Assembly: GCF_002879645.1 (NCBI RefSeq)
Contig: NZ_PNRE01000082.1
Coordinates: forward strand, 1 to 42,603
Direction: 5' to 3'
Length of the DNA stretch: 42,603 nt
DNA from: Halomonas heilongjiangensis
GTDB taxonomy: Bacteria; Pseudomonadota; Gammaproteobacteria; Pseudomonadales; Halomonadaceae
How positions within the stretch are numbered: the first letter of the stretch is position 1; every line of letters starts with the position of its first letter. Both the position numbers and the translations under genes were made by a program. Under the pieces are notes generated by a model, which made no database searches, had not been told where the DNA came from, and worked only from the letters and a program-made list of their open reading frames with translations. Positions 7,620-15,552 of this stretch are shown here, in pieces.

Positions 7620-8861
7620 ATGACCACTCGCGCTCGCCGCCTGCCGAGCTGGGGATTCACCCTGTCACTCCTGGTGGCGTTGACCATGCCATCGGGTCAC
7701 GCCGCCGGGGGCGAAGTTGAGCCGCTGGCGGTGCCGCCCCTGCCGCCCCCGGCCCTCGAGACCGAGGTGATGGTGCCCGTGCTGGGCGAGGCACCATTGG
7801 ACCCGGCGCCATCGGCAGAGACGACCGGGCCGGCCGCCCCTCCGCCGGAGGTACGACGGCGGGGATCGGGGGAAGCGCCCATGGCGACGCTGCCGAAGCG
7901 GCTCGACGGTGAGGCCGAACCCGCGGTGCCCCGCACGACCCAGGCGCCGGCCGAACCCATCGCGCCACCGCCGATGACGGAACTGGACGTGATGCTCGAC
8001 TGGTACCCGAGCCCGCGGCATGCCGCCCTGATCGTGGCCCGTGACAAGGGCATGTTCGCGCGGCGCGGCCTCGAGGTGCGCCTGTCGACGCCGGCCGACC
8101 CCAACGTACCGACCAAGCTGCTCGCCGCCTCGCGGGTGGACCTCGCCCTGACCCGCCAGCCGCTGCTTCACCTGAAGGTCGACCAGGGCCTGCCGCTGAT
8201 ACGGGTCGCGACCCTGGTCGACGGCACCCTGGCCGCGCTGGTCGTCCGCGACGGCCTGCGGATCGACTCGCCTGCCGACCTGGCGGGGCGACGCATCGGC
8301 CATGCCGACGAAGACAGCCTGGCGGTGCTGCTCGATACCCTGCTGCGCCCCCAAGGCATCAAGCGAGCCGAGGTCGAGGTGCGCGGCATCAATTTCGGTC
8401 CTGGGCGGGCCATCAGCGAGGGCGAGGTGGACGGCGTGATCGGCGCCATGCGCCACCTGCTGCCTCGCGAACTCGGCGACGAAGGGATCGCTACCCGCCT
8501 GATGCGGGTCGAGGAGTACGGGGTACCGCTGCACGATGGCCTGATCCTGCTGGCCAACCGCGATCGGCTGAATGGCCAGCGTGAAGCGATTCGTCAGTTG
8601 GTGGAGGCACTGGAGGAAGCCACCGCCTGGATCCTGGAACACCCCTCCGCGGCCTGGACCCACTTACTGGTCGCCGAGCCGGGGCTGGACACGCCGGCCA
8701 ACCTGGCGGCCTGGCCCGACATCCTGATGCACCTGAGCGCAAGCCCTGCGGCCGTCGACCACGGCCGCTACGCCCGCTTCGAGAAGTTCCTGCACGATGC
8801 CGGCCTGGTCGAGCGGCTGACCCCGGTGGAGCGCCTGGCCCTCGACCCCGGCACCTTCTGA
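7620..8861 (+). CDS. ABC-type substrate-binding protein, ThiY/NMT1-like, with Pro-rich linker
   Basis: The product is a 413-residue predicted exported protein. Residues 1-28 form a signal peptide ending near GHAA. Residues about 30-119 are a low-complexity Pro/Ala/Glu stretch, and the binding-protein fold follows from about 121. That fold opens LDVMLDWYPSPRHAALIVA and DKGMFARRGLEV, the hallmark of NMT1/THI5-like proteins such as ThiY, which bind pyrimidine precursors of thiamine. Related families bind taurine, nitrate or riboflavin, so the ligand is unproved. No ATPase or permease gene adjoins it: cvrA is divergent and ybfF convergent with a 7-base gap. No lipobox is visible. The linker is unusual and may tether or space the domain. 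Confidence 0.75.
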   Translation: MTTRARRLPSWGFTLSLLVALTMPSGHAAGGEVEPLAVPPLPPPALETEVMVPVLGEAPLDPAPSAETTGPAAPPPEVRRRGSGEAPMATLPKRLDGEAEPAVPRTTQAPAEPIAPPPMTELDVMLDWYPSPRHAALIVARDKGMFARRGLEVRLSTPADPNVPTKLLAASRVDLALTRQPLLHLKVDQGLPLIRVATLVDGTLAALVVRDGLRIDSPADLAGRRIGHADEDSLAVLLDTLLRPQGIKRAEVEVRGINFGPGRAISEGEVDGVIGAMRHLLPRELGDEGIATRLMRVEEYGVPLHDGLILLANRDRLNGQREAIRQLVEALEEATAWILEHPSAAWTHLLVAEPGLDTPANLAAWPDILMHLSASPAAVDHGRYARFEKFLHDAGLVERLTPVERLALDPGTF

Positions 8862-8868
8862 GGCCGAA

Positions 8869-9645
8869 TCAGCCCGCTCCGCCGAGGAAGTCGTCCACCG
8901 CCTCGCGAAATGCCTCGGGCCGTTCGGCATGCAGCCAGTGTCCGGCGTCCAGGGTCACCACCCGCGCCTCGGGCAACACCTCGCGAAGCTCGGGCAGCAT
9001 CTCGTCGGTGACGTAGTGCGAGTGCGCGCCGCGCAGCACCAGGGTTGGCCCGGCGAAAGCCCCCTCTCCGGCCGGGGCGCCCATGATCGCCTCGTAGTCC
9101 TGCTGGATCTCGTCGAGCCCCAGGCGCAGCCGGAGGCCGCCCTCTTCGGCTCGCTCCAGGTTGGTGGCGAGGAACAGCCGCACGGCACGCTCCTCGACAT
9201 GCTCGGCGAGCAGCTCGTCGGCCTCGCGCCGGTTGGCGGGTCTGCCCTGGGCGACCCGCCGGAGGGCGGCGAAGACGGCATCGTGGTCATGGCCATAGGC
9301 CCGCGGCGCGATGTCGGCGACGATCAACGAGGCCACCCGCTCCGGGGCGAGCCGCGCCAGGCTGATCACCACCTTGCCGCCCATCGAGTGGCCCAGCAGG
9401 TGGGCCCGGGCGATGCCCAGGCGGTCGAGCAGCGCGAGCAGGTCGGCGGCCATCGCCTCATAGTCCATGCCCACGGCATGGGGCGAGCGGCCGTGGTTGC
9501 GCAGGTCCACCGTGATCACCCGGCGCCCCGCCTGCCATGCCTTCACGTGGGAGCGCCAGTTGTCGGCGCTGCCGAACAGGCCATGGACGACCACCAGCGG
9601 AATGCCCGCTCCTCCGGTATCCACATGATTGAGTGCAATGGGCAT
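8869..9645 (-). CDS. ybfF: Alpha/beta-hydrolase esterase, YbfF-like
   Basis: This is a cytoplasmic esterase of 258 residues with the alpha/beta-hydrolase fold. The oxyanion motif HGLFGSADNW (21-30) is followed by the VDLRNHGRSP strand and the nucleophile elbow GHSMGG (Ser87). Acid Asp111 is in VADIAP and His236 in AGHWLHAERP. The pattern matches E. coli YbfF, which hydrolyses short acyl esters and acyl-CoA-type substrates in vitro. The start at 9645 has GAGGAGA about 6 bases upstream; an in-frame ATG 16 codons earlier lacks homology. It lies downstream of prpE on the same strand but is separated by a strong hairpin. Confidence 0.87.
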   Translation of the reverse strand: MPIALNHVDTGGAGIPLVVVHGLFGSADNWRSHVKAWQAGRRVITVDLRNHGRSPHAVGMDYEAMAADLLALLDRLGIARAHLLGHSMGGKVVISLARLAPERVASLIVADIAPRAYGHDHDAVFAALRRVAQGRPANRREADELLAEHVEERAVRLFLATNLERAEEGGLRLRLGLDEIQQDYEAIMGAPAGEGAFAGPTLVLRGAHSHYVTDEMLPELREVLPEARVVTLDAGHWLHAERPEAFREAVDDFLGGAG

Positions 9646-9745
9646 GGCAATCTCCTCGGCTGCGGTGGCTTCAGGGGCGAGCAGGGCGCGCATTATACGG
9701 CCTCGCAGCGTGCCTGGCCATGCGCCCGGGGTGAGCGCATACGCT

Positions 9746-9770
9746 GGCGCCGCCCTCCAGGGGCGGCGCC
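9746..9770 (-). terminator. GC-rich hairpin after prpE
   Basis: A perfect 10-bp stem (9746-9755 with 9761-9770) has a 5-base loop and lies 22 bases past the prpE stop. No T-run follows on either strand, so termination here is plausible but not certain. Confidence 0.5.
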
Positions 9771-9791
9771 GGTCACGCAGGTCTGGCGGTT

Positions 9792-11702
9792 TCAGACCTG
9801 GCGAGCATCGTGGGCCGCCCCCACCGAGCGCGCCTTCATCGCCTCGTGGACGTCCTGCAGGCTTGCCGGGTCGTCGATGGTCGAGGGCACGCCGTACTCC
9901 TTGCCGTCGGCGATGCTGCGCAGCAGCTTGCGCAGGATCTTGCCGGAGCGGGTCTTGGGCAGCCGATCGACCACCAGCACCTGCTTGAAGCAGGCGATGG
10001 GGCCGATCTTCTCGCGCACCAGGGCGATCAGCGCCTCCTCAAGGGCCACCTCGTCACCATCGAAGCCATCCTTGGGAATCACCAACCCCACCGGGAGCTG
10101 CCCCTTCAGGGCGTCGTGGATGCCGATCACCGCGCACTCGGCGACCGCCGGGTGCGCGCCGACCACCTCCTCCATCTCGCCGGTGGAGAGGCGGTGGCCG
10201 GCGATGTTGATGACGTCGTCGGTGCGCCCCATGATGAAGAGGTAACCGTCCTCGTCGAAATAGCCGCCGTCACCGGTGAGATAGTAGCCCGGGAAGGCCG
10301 CCATGTAGGCGCTGTGGAAGCGCTGCGGGTCGCGCCACACCCCCACCAGGCAGCCCGGCGGCAGCGGCTGCTTGATCACCACACTGCCCTGCTCCATGGC
10401 CGCGGCCAGCTCGCCTTCCCGGTCGAGGATCTGCACGTCGAAGCCGGGCACCGGCACCGTGGCCGAGCCGGCCCTGGTGGGCATCGGCTCGAGGCCCTGG
10501 AGGTTGGCGGCGATGGGCCAGCCGGTCTCGGTCTGCCACCAGTGGTCGATCACCGGCACGTCCAGCAGGTCGTCGAGCCAGTGGAAGGTCGGCGGGTCGA
10601 GCCGCTCGCCGGCGAGGAAGAGCGCCTTGAGGCAGGAAATATCGTGCTGCCCGAGCAGCTTGCCGTCCGGGTCCTCCTTCTTGATCGCCCGGAAGGCGGT
10701 CGGCGCGGTGAAGAAGCTCTTCACCCGATACTCCGCGATCAGTCGCCAGAAGGCGCCGGCATCCGGGGTCTTCACCGGCTTGCCCTCGTAGACCACGGTG
10801 GTACAGCCACGCAGCAGCGGAGCGTAGACGATGTAGGAGTGACCGACCACCCAGCCCACGTCGGAGGCCGAAAAGAATACCTCCCCCGGCGCCATGTCGT
10901 AGATGGTCTCCATGGAATAGTGCAGCGCCACCGCGTAGCCCGCCGTGTCACGCACCACCCCCTTGGGCTTGCCGGTGGTCCCCGAGGTGTAGAGCACGTA
11001 GAGCGGGTCGCTGCCCCTGACCGGCACGCAGTCGGCCGGCTCGGCCTTCTCGACCAGGGCTGTCCAGTCGTGGTCGATCGGCCCCAGCTCGGCGCGATGC
11101 TGGTCGCGCTGCAGCACCACGCAGGCCTCCGGCTTGTAGCGGCTCTGTTCGATGGCGGCGTCGATGATCGGCTTGTAGGGAAGCACCCGGTCGACCTCGA
11201 CACCGCAGGAGGCGGCGACAACGACCCGGGGTTCCGCATCCTCGATGCGCACCGCCAGTTCGTGGGGGGCGAAGCCGCCGAACACCACCGAATGCACCGC
11301 ACCGAGTCGGGCACAGGCATACATCGCCACCAGCGCCTCGGGCACCATCGGCATGTAGATCACCACCCGGTCGCCCTTCGCCACGCCGAGCCCCTTTAGC
11401 GCGCCGGCGAAACCGGCCACCTGGTCGCGCAGCTCGGCATAGGTGATCACGCGCTTGGCGGCGGTGACCGGCGAGTCCCAGAAGATCGCCGGCTGGTCAC
11501 CACGCCCCTGCTCGACATGGTGGTCCAGAGCCGCGTGGCAGATGTTGAGCTCGCCATCGACGAACCAGCGGGCATGCCCTGCCTCGTCGTACTCGAGGAT
11601 CGTGGTGGGCGGCGTGAACCAGGGAAGCCGGCGTGCCTGTTCGGCCCAGAAGGTTGCGGGTTGCTCGATGGAGCGGCGAAATTCGCGATGATAGGTGCTC
11701 AT
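9792..11702 (-). CDS. prpE: Propionate--CoA ligase PrpE (acetyl-CoA synthetase family)
   Basis: PrpE makes propionyl-CoA (and some acetyl-CoA) from the acid, ATP and CoA via an acyl-adenylate. The 636-residue protein is of PrpE length (E. coli 628) and alignable end to end. It starts with an SIEQPATFWAEQARRLPW-type N-terminus and has the P-loop YTSGTTGKPKGV, ASDVGWVVGHSYIVYAPLL and the WWQTETGWP motif. GRTDDVINIAGHRL marks the hinge, and PKTRSGKILRK holds the catalytic and acetylation-target lysine. The remaining prp methylcitrate genes are not in the window. The ATG is preceded by AGGA. Acs is the alternative, but PrpE is favoured by length and PLPPGC and WWQTETGWPI segments. Confidence 0.85.
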   Translation of the reverse strand: MSTYHREFRRSIEQPATFWAEQARRLPWFTPPTTILEYDEAGHARWFVDGELNICHAALDHHVEQGRGDQPAIFWDSPVTAAKRVITYAELRDQVAGFAGALKGLGVAKGDRVVIYMPMVPEALVAMYACARLGAVHSVVFGGFAPHELAVRIEDAEPRVVVAASCGVEVDRVLPYKPIIDAAIEQSRYKPEACVVLQRDQHRAELGPIDHDWTALVEKAEPADCVPVRGSDPLYVLYTSGTTGKPKGVVRDTAGYAVALHYSMETIYDMAPGEVFFSASDVGWVVGHSYIVYAPLLRGCTTVVYEGKPVKTPDAGAFWRLIAEYRVKSFFTAPTAFRAIKKEDPDGKLLGQHDISCLKALFLAGERLDPPTFHWLDDLLDVPVIDHWWQTETGWPIAANLQGLEPMPTRAGSATVPVPGFDVQILDREGELAAAMEQGSVVIKQPLPPGCLVGVWRDPQRFHSAYMAAFPGYYLTGDGGYFDEDGYLFIMGRTDDVINIAGHRLSTGEMEEVVGAHPAVAECAVIGIHDALKGQLPVGLVIPKDGFDGDEVALEEALIALVREKIGPIACFKQVLVVDRLPKTRSGKILRKLLRSIADGKEYGVPSTIDDPASLQDVHEAMKARSVGAAHDARQV

Positions 11703-12085
11703 GGGCGTCCTGTCTGCAATCGGATGACGGCTGGAATTGTTGACACTCTAGAGGAGTTTTGTCCGGCCGCCCTCATACCATCGGCTAATTTGCGACAAAA
11801 GGTGAAGGGTCTCGCGCCCTATTGTCGACAACGATGCCGGTGGCAAGCACAGTTCACCCATTGCGCGCCATTGAACCATCGTGAAAACGCGGCTTGGCTT
11901 GGGCTTGCGGTGGGCTATGCTTGAGCAATGATTAAAACAGAAAATGCCTAGTCGCCAGGCCAGGACCGGGAAGTGCCACGGAGGGTCGGGGGAAAACGTC
12001 AGCAATGCCTCAACCGCCGGCGACAGCCGGGTGTCGAGCCATTGTGCCGGGGCCGCAGGGCCTGTCAGCGCAGGAGGGGATCCTC
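11703..12085. other. 383-base divergent intergenic region (prpE / hlyU-like gene)
   Basis: No gene of credible length or homology is seen. The stretch is AT-richer than its surroundings, carries a CTCTAGAG palindrome at 11746-11753 and probably holds the outward promoters for both flanking genes. No operator could be assigned with confidence. Confidence 0.5.
11894..11921 (+). promoter_or_regulatory. Possible promoter of the ArsR-family gene
   Basis: TTGGCT (11894-11899) and TATGCT (11916-11921) are spaced 16 bases apart, upstream of the regulator at 12086. The match is moderate only. Confidence 0.3.
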
Positions 12086-12415
12086 ATGAGCACTTCTAAC
12101 AGCGTCGCCTCTCGCCTGCTCGATGGCGGGGATCCGATCATCGACCAGGCAACCACACTGCTCAAGGCCATGGCCAATGACAATCGCTTGAGAATCCTGT
12201 GCCTGCTCGACGGCAATGAACTCTCGGTGACGGAGCTCAACCAGCGGCTCGCCCTCAGCCAGTCGGCACTGTCCCAGCACCTGGCGATCCTGCGCCGCGA
12301 GGGCCTGGTCAGCACGCGACGCGCCTCCCAGACCATCTACTACTCGCTGCACGGCGACAGTGCACGCACCGTGATCGAGGCGCTCGGTCGGCTCGGCTTC
12401 GACGCGACGCCCTGA
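12086..12415 (+). CDS. ArsR-family transcriptional regulator, HlyU-like
   Basis: This 109-residue winged-helix DNA-binding protein resembles Vibrio HlyU: LLKAMANDNRLRILCLL, then ELSVTELNQRLALSQSALSQ as recognition helices, LRREGLVSTRR and TIYYSL. HlyU proteins relieve H-NS-type silencing and, unlike ArsR/SmtB, need no metal. Accordingly the metal-binding Cys pair of the ELCVCDL box is replaced by ELSVTEL. Of the two HlyU redox cysteines only the first (Cys39) remains; the C-terminal one is missing. The start is fixed by AGGAGGGG about 8 bases upstream of ATG, although the frame opens 27 codons earlier. It converges on sohB with a 9-base gap. Targets are unknown; divergent prpE is one candidate. 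Confidence 0.82.
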   Translation: MSTSNSVASRLLDGGDPIIDQATTLLKAMANDNRLRILCLLDGNELSVTELNQRLALSQSALSQHLAILRREGLVSTRRASQTIYYSLHGDSARTVIEALGRLGFDATP

Positions 12416-12424
12416 GGCAGACCG

Positions 12425-13465
12425 TCAGCGTTTCTGCCAGCGGCTGGCGTCGAGCACCTCGAGACCACGCTCGACGGCCCGTTCCACGCCGCGAGAGACC
12501 GCCATGCCGAGGCGCTCGCCCAGCTTGCGTTTCGGCTCCAGCTTCAGGCCGATCACCCGGGCATCCTTCATGCGCTCGGCCAGATAGGCCTCGCTGGTTC
12601 CCAGGGCATCGACCAGCCCCTTCTCGAGCGCCTCACTGCCGTACCACACCTCACCGGTGGCCACCGCCTCGATATCGAGGTGCCGGCGGCGCTCGGCCAC
12701 ATAACGCTTGAACAGCTCGTGAATGCCTTCCAGGTCCTCGCGAAACTTCTCACGCCCCTCCTCGGTATTCTCGCCGAACACCGTCAGGGTGCGCTTGTAG
12801 CGCCCGGCGGTGAGCAGTTCCACGTCGATGTCGTGACGCTTGAGCAGGCGGTGGACATTGGGCAACTGGGCGACCACGCCGATGGAGCCGAGCACCGCGA
12901 AGGGCGCGGCACGCAGCTGGTCGGCGACGCAGGCCATCAGATAGCCGCCGCTGGCGGCCACCTTGTCGACGCAGACGGTGGTCCGCAACCCCGCCTCGCG
13001 CAGTCGATCGAGCTCGGCGGCGGCCAGGCCATAGGCATGCACCAGCCCCCCCGCCGACTCCAGGCGTATCACCACCTCGTCCCCCTCGTCGGCGGCATCC
13101 AGCAGCGCCGACACCTCCTCGCCGAGGCGACCGGTCGCACTGGCGCGCAGGTCGCCATGGAAGTCGAGCACCCACACCGTCTGCCGGGGCTCCGCCTTGC
13201 CCTTTCGTCCACGCCGGCCGCGAGACTTGTCATCCTTGCGGAAGCCCTTGAGCAGCCGCTTGCGTTCACCGGGCTCACTGGCCGCCATGGTCAGGCGGCG
13301 GCGCCGATACTCGCGGTTCGTGTTGAGCTCCTCGATGCGCAGCCGGGTACGTTCGCCCACTTCGCCACGCGCCTTCACCACCACGGCGACCACCAGGCCG
13401 CCGATCACCACCAGGCTCAACACCTGGGCCAGGAACATGCCGAAATCCGTCAACCACTCGTTCAC
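12425..13465 (-). CDS. sohB: Inner-membrane serine protease SohB (peptidase family S49)
   Basis: SohB is a signal-peptide-peptidase-like Ser/Lys protease. The 346-residue protein (E. coli 349) has one N-terminal membrane anchor (about 10-30) and a charged linker rich in Arg/Lys (35-95). The S49 domain has nucleophile Ser172 in AASGGY and general base Lys224 in GRYKRT; their 52-residue spacing equals that of Bacillus SppA. The start is read as GTG at 13465, with GAGGAG upstream and the expected VNEWLTDFG N-terminus. An upstream in-frame ATG at 13507 gives 14 extra residues without homology. It is divergent from the SCP2-domain gene. Confidence 0.9.
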   Translation of the reverse strand: MNEWLTDFGMFLAQVLSLVVIGGLVVAVVVKARGEVGERTRLRIEELNTNREYRRRRLTMAASEPGERKRLLKGFRKDDKSRGRRGRKGKAEPRQTVWVLDFHGDLRASATGRLGEEVSALLDAADEGDEVVIRLESAGGLVHAYGLAAAELDRLREAGLRTTVCVDKVAASGGYLMACVADQLRAAPFAVLGSIGVVAQLPNVHRLLKRHDIDVELLTAGRYKRTLTVFGENTEEGREKFREDLEGIHELFKRYVAERRRHLDIEAVATGEVWYGSEALEKGLVDALGTSEAYLAERMKDARVIGLKLEPKRKLGERLGMAVSRGVERAVERGLEVLDASRWQKR

Positions 13466-13533
13466 CGGGCTCTCCTCGCCTCGCGGCTCTCGTCGCCTCC
13501 CAGCCAAGCATGAAGCGGAGGCGGGAGCAATAC

Positions 13534-13562
13534 TTGATTGAAACGATCGTTTTAAATATTCT
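13534..13562 (+). promoter_or_regulatory. Promoter with embedded 12-bp palindromic operator
   Basis: TTGATT (13534-13539) and TATTCT (13557-13562) are spaced 17 bases apart. Between them lies the perfect palindrome AAACGATCGTTT (13541-13552). With the preceding G it reads GAAAC-N4-GTTT, close to the published motif of PsrA, the TetR-type fatty-acid-responsive regulator of pseudomonads. A repressor here would block RNA polymerase directly. Regulator identity is inference. Confidence 0.5.
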
Positions 13563-13621
13563 CGTCCTCATCGCCGACGGCGCCCGCGCCCATCACCCAA
13601 TCCCCAGACCAAGGATACGAC

Positions 13622-13933
13622 ATGACCCCTTCGACCCTCGACAAGCTGCAGACTCGTTTCGACGCCCAGGCCGCCAGCGGCATGGACGAGGTCTTCCAGT
13701 TCCACTTCAGCGATGCCAACAGCCACTATCTGGTGGTGAAGGATGGCAGCCTCGCCGTCGAGGAGGGCGAGCACGACGCCCCCTCCGTGACCCTGAAAAT
13801 GAGCACCGACACCCTCAAGGGAGTGATGAACGGTGAGATCAACGGCATGACTGCCTTCATGACCGGCAAGCTCAAGGCCACCGGCAACGTCATGCTGGCG
13901 ACCAAGCTCGGCAGCCTCTTTCCCGTCGGCTGA
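13622..13933 (+). CDS. SCP2 sterol/lipid-carrier domain protein
   Basis: This is a 103-residue single-domain protein of the SCP2 fold. Its pattern is VFQFHFSDANSHYLVVKDGSL, APSVTLKMSTDTLKGVMNGE and the helix-strand end GKLKATGNVMLATKL. SCP2 domains bind acyl chains or other lipids in a hydrophobic tunnel and occur alone beside fatty-acid degradation functions in many bacteria; the ligand is unknown. AAGGA lies about 7 bases before ATG. The promoter carries a fatty-acid-regulator-like palindrome, consistent with a lipid role. The gene is monocistronic, ending at a bidirectional hairpin before nudC. Confidence 0.83.
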   Translation: MTPSTLDKLQTRFDAQAASGMDEVFQFHFSDANSHYLVVKDGSLAVEEGEHDAPSVTLKMSTDTLKGVMNGEINGMTAFMTGKLKATGNVMLATKLGSLFPVG

Positions 13934-13953
13934 GCACCCGGCACGAGCGATGA

Positions 13954-13977
13954 ACGGGCCGCCCAAGGGCGGCCCGT
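13954..13977. terminator. Bidirectional hairpin between SCP2 gene and nudC
   Basis: An 11-bp perfect stem (13954-13964 with 13967-13977) with a 2-base AA turn lies between convergent stops. No T-run is present, so it may act as a terminator or simply as a 3'-end stabiliser. Confidence 0.6.
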
Positions 13978-13979
13978 CG

Positions 13980-14753
13980 TCATTGCGCTGCCCTCACCTC
14001 GTTCAGGTGCGTCTCGATCAGCGCCCGCGAGATGGAATAGAGCGGCGGCAGCTGCGGGAGGCGTCGCGGGCTGAACCAGGCGGCATCGGAGATCTCGACC
14101 CCGTCGATGCGGATGCGCCGGCTCGCCGCCTCGGCAAAGTAGCCCAGCATCAGGGCATGAGGAAAGGGCCAGGCCTGGCTCTTGAAATAGCGCACCCGCC
14201 CCACCGTGAGCCCCACCTCCTCGAAGATCTCGCGCCGCACCGCCTCCTCGGCGGACTCCCCGGGCTCGATGAAACCGGCCAGGGTCGAATACCGGCCGGG
14301 GGCAAAGCGCGGGCTACGGGCCAGCAGCAGCGACTCGCCATGGGTCACCAGGGTGATGATGCAGGGGGAGATGCGCGGGTAGTTGCGGTGGCCGCAACCC
14401 TGGCAGTGCATGGCGAACTCGGCATCCAGCCGGGAGGCGGGAGCCCCGCAGCGTCCGCAGAAGCGATGGTCGCGCAACCAGGCCCCCACCTGGAGGGCCG
14501 TGGAGAGCAGGGCGAACCAGGATTCCGGAAGTTGCCCGAGCCAGCCGCGCCCGTCGGGCCAGGCATCCCCTGCCCGCTCCTCGAGGCTGAGCGCCACCGG
14601 TGCGTCGTGCCAGTAGCAGAGCGGCTGCATCTCGGGGGTCCAGGGGCAGGCAGGCTGCAGGAAACCACCGTCCGGTGCCGGGGCGATGCGCCCCTCGGCC
14701 AGGCGGATGACGTGACCGCTGGCAGCACCCACGGGAAGGTCACGTCGCAGCAT
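13980..14753 (-). CDS. nudC: NAD(H) pyrophosphatase NudC (NADH/RNA-cap NAD hydrolase)
   Basis: NudC splits NAD(H) to NMN(H) and AMP and removes NAD caps from RNA 5' ends. The 257-residue protein equals E. coli NudC in length. It has a zinc site of Cys99, Cys102, Cys117 and Cys120 (CGRCG...CQGCG). The Nudix box at 160-182 contains GFIEPGES and REIFEEVGL. The NudC-specific SQAWPFPHALM motif (192-202) reads with Ala and His where SQPWPFPxS is commonest. The start ATG shares one base with the dnaQ stop (TGATG), so the two are co-transcribed and probably coupled. Confidence 0.92.
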   Translation of the reverse strand: MLRRDLPVGAASGHVIRLAEGRIAPAPDGGFLQPACPWTPEMQPLCYWHDAPVALSLEERAGDAWPDGRGWLGQLPESWFALLSTALQVGAWLRDHRFCGRCGAPASRLDAEFAMHCQGCGHRNYPRISPCIITLVTHGESLLLARSPRFAPGRYSTLAGFIEPGESAEEAVRREIFEEVGLTVGRVRYFKSQAWPFPHALMLGYFAEAASRRIRIDGVEISDAAWFSPRRLPQLPPLYSISRALIETHLNEVRAAQ

Positions 14754-15508
14754 CAGCTCGGGGCGCCCCCCTTGGCGAGCCGGTCCCAGAGACAAGCGCC
14801 GGCGGCCTCGCGGATACGCCCCAGCTTGGCCTGGTGGGCGGCCAGTTCGGCCTCGCTCGGGGAAGGCACGCCGAGCCGTCCCGGCTCCAGGGCGAGGCGC
14901 CGAATGACCAGGCCCGTGTTGCCGGTGGCCGCGCCTTCGCCGCTACCGGCGGAAGCATCCAGCGAAAGCGCCGTCTGGCCGCCGGTCATCGCCAGGTAGA
15001 CATCGGCGAGGATCTCGGCATCGAGCAGGGCCCCATGGAGCACCCGGTGACCGTTGTCGATCTCGTAACGCTTGCACAGGGCATCGAGGTTGTTGCGCTG
15101 GCCGGGATGCTTGTCCCGGGCCATCTGCAGGGTATCGAGGATCCGGCAGTGCTCGGCGACCGGCCCCAGGCGTGGCTCGCCGCGCCGGCGGTTGAGCATC
15201 TCGAACTCGTGATCCATGAAGCCCACGTCGAAAGGGGCGTTGTGGATCACCAACTCGGCGCCCTCGATGAAGGCCCAGAAGTCGTCGGCGACCGCGGCGA
15301 AGACCGGCTCGTCGGCGACGCGCTCATTGGTGATGCCGTGCACCGCCACGGCCTCGGCCTCGATCTCCCGTTCGGGGTTGATGTACTGATGGTAGGTGTT
15401 GCCGGTGAGGCGGCGGTTGACCATCTCGACCGCCCCTATCTCGACCAGCCGGTGGCCCTCGCGCGGGTCGATGCCGGTGGTCTCGGTATCCAGGATGATC
15501 TGGCGCAT
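14753..15508 (-). CDS. dnaQ: DNA polymerase III epsilon subunit (3'-5' proofreading exonuclease)
   Basis: DnaQ is the proofreading subunit of the replicative polymerase core. The 251-residue protein (E. coli 243) has the DEDDh catalytic set: Asp7 and Glu9 (ILDTETTG), Asp94 (HNAPFD), His158 and Asp163 (HGALLDAE). Residues after about 178 form the less conserved tail that binds the polymerase alpha subunit. It follows rnhA by 44 bases on the same strand, unlike E. coli, where rnhA and dnaQ are divergent. It overlaps nudC by one base. Confidence 0.95.
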   Translation of the reverse strand: MRQIILDTETTGIDPREGHRLVEIGAVEMVNRRLTGNTYHQYINPEREIEAEAVAVHGITNERVADEPVFAAVADDFWAFIEGAELVIHNAPFDVGFMDHEFEMLNRRRGEPRLGPVAEHCRILDTLQMARDKHPGQRNNLDALCKRYEIDNGHRVLHGALLDAEILADVYLAMTGGQTALSLDASAGSGEGAATGNTGLVIRRLALEPGRLGVPSPSEAELAAHQAKLGRIREAAGACLWDRLAKGGAPS

Positions 15509-15552
15509 GGTGGAGTCTCGTCAGCTCGGCTTGCAGTCGTGTGAAAGGTGGC

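Noticed and set aside
11894..11908. Possible sigma-54 site (TTGGC...TTGC) upstream of the HlyU-like gene
   Set aside because: GG and GC are nine bases apart instead of ten, so the invariant spacing is wrong. It also faces away from prpE, the gene for which sigma-54 control would have made sense.
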